Assembly: GCA_030267965.1 (NCBI GenBank)
Contig: BRYA01000673.1
Location: forward strand, 528-11,068
DNA: 10,541 nucleotides
Source of the DNA: Triparma columacea
Lineage: Eukaryota > Sar > Bolidophyceae > Parmales > Triparmaceae
Direction of reading: 5' to 3'
In this document: one piece after another, positions 7,382 through 10,541 of the stretch
Position numbering within the stretch: the stretch's first letter is position 1
Layout of the letters: every line of letters starts with the position of its first letter
Made by a program: the position numbers and the translations under genes
Notes under the pieces: generated by a model
The model's database searches: none
The model's input: the letters and a program-made list of their open reading frames with translations, nothing else
Told to the model about the DNA's origin: nothing

Positions 7382-8512
7382 TCACTTCTTCTTACTCTTG
7401 CCCTTCTTGCCCTTCTTGCCCTTCTTGCCCTTCTTCCCCGTCGCTACTGCTCCTTCCGCTACTGCTCCTTCCGCTACTCCCACATCCACTCCTCCCACAT
7501 CCGCTACTCCCGCCGCCGCTCCCTTCCCTGTCTTGGATCTTTTCTTGACCATAGCCTCACTCTCTCCCCTTTCGTTCAGTGGTCCCGTGCACTGCAACCT
7601 GTGCTCCCTCCAGTGCTTGACCTGGCACGAGCGAGAGCAGTAGGCGACAGTGCGGCAGGGACACATAAGAAGCTTGTCACGCTCCTTGGCAGTTAGAGCC
7701 TCGCAAACAAAGCAGCAGAAGGGACGGCCTTGAAGGTACTGTTTCGTGATGTTGGTGAATGTAGGATCGCGAAAGGAAGGTGCGACAAAATCGAATCTGT
7801 CTCGAACTACGTCAGAATCGGGCTTGCCGAGATGAAGAAATGTTACGAACATCTTTATTGCGACATCTCTACTAAGCCTAGGGAGTTCTCCTTTGCACGC
7901 TTGGAGGCAAATAATAAACACACATAACACGTCGTTGGTGGTAAGAATAGCACCGCGCGTGAGAAACAGCCTGCATATGTCGTGTTCTCCACACCAGAGA
8001 GTAGAAGTAAGTGGTGAAAGAACATATCCAACATCAGGGTCAACCACTGCCTTGTTCGCATTTGCTCCATGATCGAGAAGTGCTATGGCCTGATCAATGT
8101 GTCCTCTTTCAACAGCAAGGATCAAAAGGTTGGAAGAGTCTTCCGTCATCCCTTCGACTTGTTGGTCCATATTAGGATCAAGTCCATGTTCTAAGAGCAA
8201 TCTCAAGATTGTTGAATTGTCACAAGTCTTCATTGACATGCGTGCGGCCATGTACATGGCTTCCTTGTTGTTGAAACCGGCCTCTAAGGTAAGCTTGACC
8301 ATCTCAACATTCTGGTGATTTGAGGCGCTTGCGAGGACTGAAAAAACTACCTCATCAACATGCTCCTTATGAACGCCTAACAAAACCTCAGGACCATGTT
8401 CCTTGGCATACCCCTTGATGCGATCCCAGTCTTGGCCGTAAGCCCATTCCAAACACAACTGCTGACCGTCTGTCAAATCGTCCCAACAATACACCTCTGA
8501 TTGTGATTCCAT
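7382..8512 (-). CDS. ankyrin-repeat and MYND zinc-finger protein
   Basis: A single exon of 376 residues on the minus strand with a strong start context (AAAAATGG). Residues ~60-190 contain about four ankyrin-like repeats: VEMVKLTLEAGF, STILRLLLEHGLDPN (100-114), NLLILAVERGHIDQAIALLDHGANAN (128-153), and a degenerate one ending DICRLFLTRGA. A MYND zinc finger follows at 267-308: C267-x2-C270, C284-x-C286, C292-x3-C296, H304-x3-C308. The second pair is C-x-C rather than the usual C-x2-C; otherwise the YCSRSCQ and W-x2-H pattern is typical. Family members use ankyrin repeats and MYND fingers for protein-protein contacts, and such ankyrin-MYND proteins are often expanded in algae. The partner here is unknown. 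The C-terminus (~331-376) is a low-complexity tail of Val/Ala/Gly pentapeptides followed by GKK repeats and KSKKK, encoded by DNA tandem repeats; the Lys tail could act in nuclear/nucleolar targeting or nucleic-acid binding (inference). Confidence 0.9.
   Translation of the reverse strand: MESQSEVYCWDDLTDGQQLCLEWAYGQDWDRIKGYAKEHGPEVLLGVHKEHVDEVVFSVLASASNHQNVEMVKLTLEAGFNNKEAMYMAARMSMKTCDNSTILRLLLEHGLDPNMDQQVEGMTEDSSNLLILAVERGHIDQAIALLDHGANANKAVVDPDVGYVLSPLTSTLWCGEHDICRLFLTRGAILTTNDVLCVFIICLQACKGELPRLSRDVAIKMFVTFLHLGKPDSDVVRDRFDFVAPSFRDPTFTNITKQYLQGRPFCCFVCEALTAKERDKLLMCPCRTVAYCSRSCQVKHWREHRLQCTGPLNERGESEAMVKKRSKTGKGAAAGVADVGGVDVGVAEGAVAEGAVATGKKGKKGKKGKKGKSKKK
7401..7436 (-). repeat. 9-bp tandem repeat, four copies
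   Basis: Unit CCCTTCTTG on the + strand, three perfect copies plus one ending in C. On the coding (minus) strand it encodes the repeating Gly-Lys-Lys of the ankyrin-MYND C-terminus. The unit length is a multiple of three, so copy-number change would keep the frame. Confidence 0.92.
7442..7516 (-). repeat. 15-bp tandem repeat, five units
   Basis: The first two units (7442-7456 and 7457-7471, CGCTACTGCTCCTTC) are identical; three diverged units follow to 7516. It encodes Val/Ala/Gly/Glu/Asp pentapeptides in the tail of the ankyrin-MYND protein. Again in-frame, so length variation among strains would be tolerated. Confidence 0.88.
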
Positions 8513-8542
8513 TTTTGAGCGAACCTACACCCCGAATGTAAG

Positions 8543-8548
8543 TTTATA
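8543..8548 (-). promoter_or_regulatory. TATA-like box for ankyrin-MYND gene
   Basis: TATAAA on the minus strand ends 30 nt upstream of the ankyrin-MYND start codon. If used at the usual 25-30 nt distance, transcription would start almost at the ATG, giving an extremely short leader; that makes the call tentative. Confidence 0.3.
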
Positions 8549-8780
8549 GCGGCAAATTACGATGTAAAAGTGATCAATATAGCCTTCAAGCTACTCCACT
8601 TAGGCAGAAATGTCGTGTAGGTGCTAATATTGGAGTCCAACCAAGAGTGACTGCCGCCGACCCCAAAGAAAGGCTCTGCTCTGCTTGTTGTCTGAGATGT
8701 AGAAGAAGTCGGATGAATTTTGGGTGAAGGACTCAAGAGTGACCCCGACAAAAGGTTAGGATTGCTCTAACTTGGAAAGG

Positions 8781-8803
8781 GAGGCTTTTTAGAGGCTTTT
8801 TTA
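8781..8803. repeat. tandem GAGGCTTTTTA repeat
   Basis: Two adjacent copies, GAGGCTTTTTA (8781-8791) and GAGGCTTTTTTA (8792-8803), in the divergent intergenic region. On the minus strand they read TAAAAAGCCTC. They could be paired protein-binding sites for either flanking promoter or simple slippage products. Confidence 0.6.
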
Positions 8804-8910
8804 GTGACCATTCCTTCTTCTCGGGCTCATCTCTCCGGATTTCTTCCTCCCAAAATTCGATTTCTAATTGTTGTCCTTTTGTAGGCATATTGTAGACATA
8901 CATACCTCAT

Positions 8911-10541
8911 ATGTCCTCTAATCCTATTAATACAAGTCGTAGTCCTCCTATAGATCCTAAACTACGAGCAAATGATCCAATCTCCAACTTTCATTCCCTT
9001 TATGTTCGACCCTTCTTAGATCCTCCTCCTTCTCCTTCTTCTCCTCCTTCTTCTTCCTCTTCTTATGTACAATTAGATGATACTCGATTAGATGATACAC
9101 ATGTACATAATCTACCTCATAAAATTCATATCGAATCAAACTCAAAATGTCGAAAGGAATATCAATATATATCTGGCTTATACACATGCCCTTTAATATC
9201 ACCTATCAACTCTACAAACTCTACTCCTTCCTCCGCTCCTACATCAACTCCTTCTACATCAACTTCAAGACAAAATACATCCTCGTACATGTCATACCGT
9301 GTCCGCAAACACACCTCAAAACCCTCCTCCTCATCAACTCCCTCAAATGCCCTCCCCAATAATACCTCAGAGCAAGAAGTAGGTATCCTAACATCAGTAA
9401 CCTACCTCTACATACCACAGTCCACCCCCCCCTCCACCTCCCCGACAATCTCAAATGAACAACCTCTTGAGTTGTTCCCTCATAATTCAGTCCTTCATTT
9501 ATCGTGTTGTTTATTACCGTGTTCAAGCGTTGTTTGGAAGTCGCGTTTAATCCTATCATCCAACACTTCACCCTCCATACCCTCAACTACACAATTAAAC
9601 ATCGTTAATAAGCTTATAGAGGACCCTGTAATAACAACTGGTAAGTGGTACAAAAACATTGCAGATAGTCTCAATAACTGTTTATTAGAAGCATCTACAA
9701 CAACCCCTATCGTACCTCAATTTACAAACGTTTTCTGTAAACCTATGAAAGGTAATACAGAGAATGTCACCACCACCGTCGGAGGTGGAAGTGGTGGGGG
9801 TAGGAATAAATGGAGAGGTAAAAGTTTAATATCTAAAGGTAATATAATCAAGGGTGTTGAGGATATATTCAATCATAATATAATCGGTAAAAAGGTCCCC
9901 GTCGATGAAGGAGTAGAGGAAGGTAAGGATGGTGATGGTGTTAAGGTAGTATTTGAAAAGGTTAAAGGAAGGAGAGGGAAGGGGAGAGGGAGGAAAAGTA
10001 AAGTTGAGGATTATGGTTTAGGGGAGGAAGGTAGGGGGGAGGGAGAGGTGGAGGGGAGAGAGGGAAGGAAGGGAAGAGGGGAATTGAGACTTGAGGTGAA
10101 CGACTTTGGGAGGGATGGGGAATTCAAGTACGTTCAAGCTGAAGATTTTGTTGAAGAGGGGGGAGGGGAGGAGGGGGAAGGGGAGGGATGGAGAGGGAAG
10201 ACAATTGAGATTGGGAACATGCTGTTTGGGGAAGGGTACGAGGAGGAGAAGGTTGGGGGCGAATTCAAGGATACACTAAGGGAGGTTGAGAGGAGAGTCC
10301 TGGAGTGGTACAAGGGGGGGGAGGAGGAGGAGGAGGAGGAGAAGGTTTGGAGGAAGTACTTGGAGGAGGGAGAGGTTGAGGAGGAGGGGGATGAGGGGGG
10401 GGGGGGGTGGATGGTCCTTGAGGAGGCGATAGAGGGGAGGGAGAGGAGGTGGAAGGAGAAGAAGATTGCAGAGAGAAGGGAGGGGGAAGGGGGAGGGGAG
10501 AAGGAGGGAGAGATTGAGGGGGGGGGGGAGGGAGGGGAGGA
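8911..10541 (+). CDS. unrecognised low-complexity protein, 3' truncated by window end
   Basis: From ATG 8911 the frame stays open for 543 codons to the right edge without a stop; an in-frame TAG at 8893-8895 lies upstream. The first ~290 codons are A+T-rich enough that such a length is very unlikely by chance. I do not recognise the protein. Residues 1-60 are Pro/Ser-rich (poly-Ser/Pro at ~47-60); ~95-185 are Ser/Thr/Pro/Asn-rich; ~196-210 hold hydrophobic residues and a CCLLPC cluster; ~243-285 look more ordered (KLIEDPVITTGKWYKNIADS). At ~291-297 is a Gly-rich linker, then Lys/Arg-rich patches (~354-366), then a long Glu/Gly/Arg-rich part with a seven-Glu run (471-477) and possible helices such as EFKDTLREVERRVLEWYKG. 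The ATG context is weak (C at -3), and a 5' exon joined near 8884 or 8895 is possible. Codon use (TTA, ATA, AGA, TCA) differs from the GC-rich neighbours. Further introns in the purine-rich part cannot be excluded. Confidence 0.72.
   Translation, partial: MSSNPINTSRSPPIDPKLRANDPISNFHSLYVRPFLDPPPSPSSPPSSSSSYVQLDDTRLDDTHVHNLPHKIHIESNSKCRKEYQYISGLYTCPLISPINSTNSTPSSAPTSTPSTSTSRQNTSSYMSYRVRKHTSKPSSSSTPSNALPNNTSEQEVGILTSVTYLYIPQSTPPSTSPTISNEQPLELFPHNSVLHLSCCLLPCSSVVWKSRLILSSNTSPSIPSTTQLNIVNKLIEDPVITTGKWYKNIADSLNNCLLEASTTTPIVPQFTNVFCKPMKGNTENVTTTVGGGSGGGRNKWRGKSLISKGNIIKGVEDIFNHNIIGKKVPVDEGVEEGKDGDGVKVVFEKVKGRRGKGRGRKSKVEDYGLGEEGRGEGEVEGREGRKGRGELRLEVNDFGRDGEFKYVQAEDFVEEGGGEEGEGEGWRGKTIEIGNMLFGEGYEEEKVGGEFKDTLREVERRVLEWYKGGEEEEEEEKVWRKYLEEGEVEEEGDEGGGGWMVLEEAIEGRERRWKEKKIAERREGEGGGEKEGEIEGGGEGGE
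10395..10407. repeat. 13-nt G homopolymer (coding)
   Basis: A run of 13 G within the terminal open frame encodes a poly-Gly stretch before Trp-Met. An 11-G run follows at 10518-10528. Both keep the frame as written, but a one-base sequencing or replication slip here would break it. Confidence 0.9.

Larger units (their letters stand above)
8513..8910. other. divergent intergenic region (head-to-head promoters)
   Basis: This ~400-bp stretch lies between two oppositely oriented start codons and probably holds both promoters. Visible elements are a TATAAA-like site for the minus gene, a short tandem repeat at 8781-8803, and a splice-acceptor-like sequence at 8860-8884 (CTAAT, pyrimidine stretch, TTTTGTAG). 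A GTAAGT at 8538-8543 could be a donor on the + strand. Together these allow, but do not prove, a 5' intron in the rightward gene. Short frames in this region look like chance. Confidence 0.5.

Noticed and set aside
8557..8751. 64-codon minus-strand frame in the divergent intergenic region
   Set aside because: It is short, has no recognisable features, and lies in an expected promoter region. Kept only as part of the intergenic description.
9254..9586. Minus-strand 110-codon frame
   Set aside because: It is antisense to the continuous + strand frame, which is far longer. It lacks recognisable domains and its composition mirrors the overlapping gene.
9641..9664. GTAAGT...GCAG resembling an intron in the terminal gene
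   Set aside because: It would be only 24 nt, far below the 91-126 nt of the other introns, uses a different donor type, and the frame is open through it.

Overview
This is nuclear DNA from a unicellular eukaryote, most likely a compact-genome microalga or another stramenopile-like protist; that placement is an inference. Evidence for a eukaryote is direct. Three conserved or long genes are interrupted by short spliceosomal introns of 91-126 bp, all with GTGAG[A/G] donors and AG acceptors, often with a CTAAC-like branch site. The genes also encode eukaryote-only products: a ribosome-biogenesis factor, an ankyrin-MYND protein and an HMG-box/Tudor-like protein. Homopolymer runs of 8-13 G or C are common, inside and outside coding sequence.

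Layout, left to right. (1) 1-350, + strand: 3' end of a gene whose product resembles the C-terminus of a START lipid-binding domain. (2) 634-2854, +, three exons: UTP25 (DEF homologue), a degenerate helicase-fold subunit of the small-subunit processome, 673 aa. (3) 3074-4598, +, two exons: a 12-TM MFS phosphate transporter of the PHT1/PHO84 type, 477 aa, with phosphate-site residues kept but two proton-pathway aspartates apparently replaced. (4) 4687-7188, - strand, three exons: a 753-aa probable chromatin protein with an HMG-box-like segment and a C-terminal Tudor-like segment, ending tail-to-tail 88 bp from the transporter. (5) 7382-8512, -, one exon: ankyrin-repeat/MYND zinc-finger protein with a Lys-rich repetitive tail. 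(6) 8911-10541, +: a stop-free open frame of 543 codons running off the window. It encodes an unrecognised, low-complexity protein with an AT-rich, Ser/Thr/Pro-rich first half and an almost purely purine, Glu/Gly-rich second half.

The genes do not form an operon or an obvious functional system. They look like ordinary, tightly packed housekeeping and regulatory genes: intergenic gaps are 88-398 bp, with one divergent promoter region at 8513-8910. The points most worth checking are the altered transporter residues, the domain composition of the HMG/Tudor protein, the long unrecognised terminal frame, and the in-frame poly-G/poly-C tracts. I found no convincing previously undescribed system, mobile element, RNA gene or CRISPR array.
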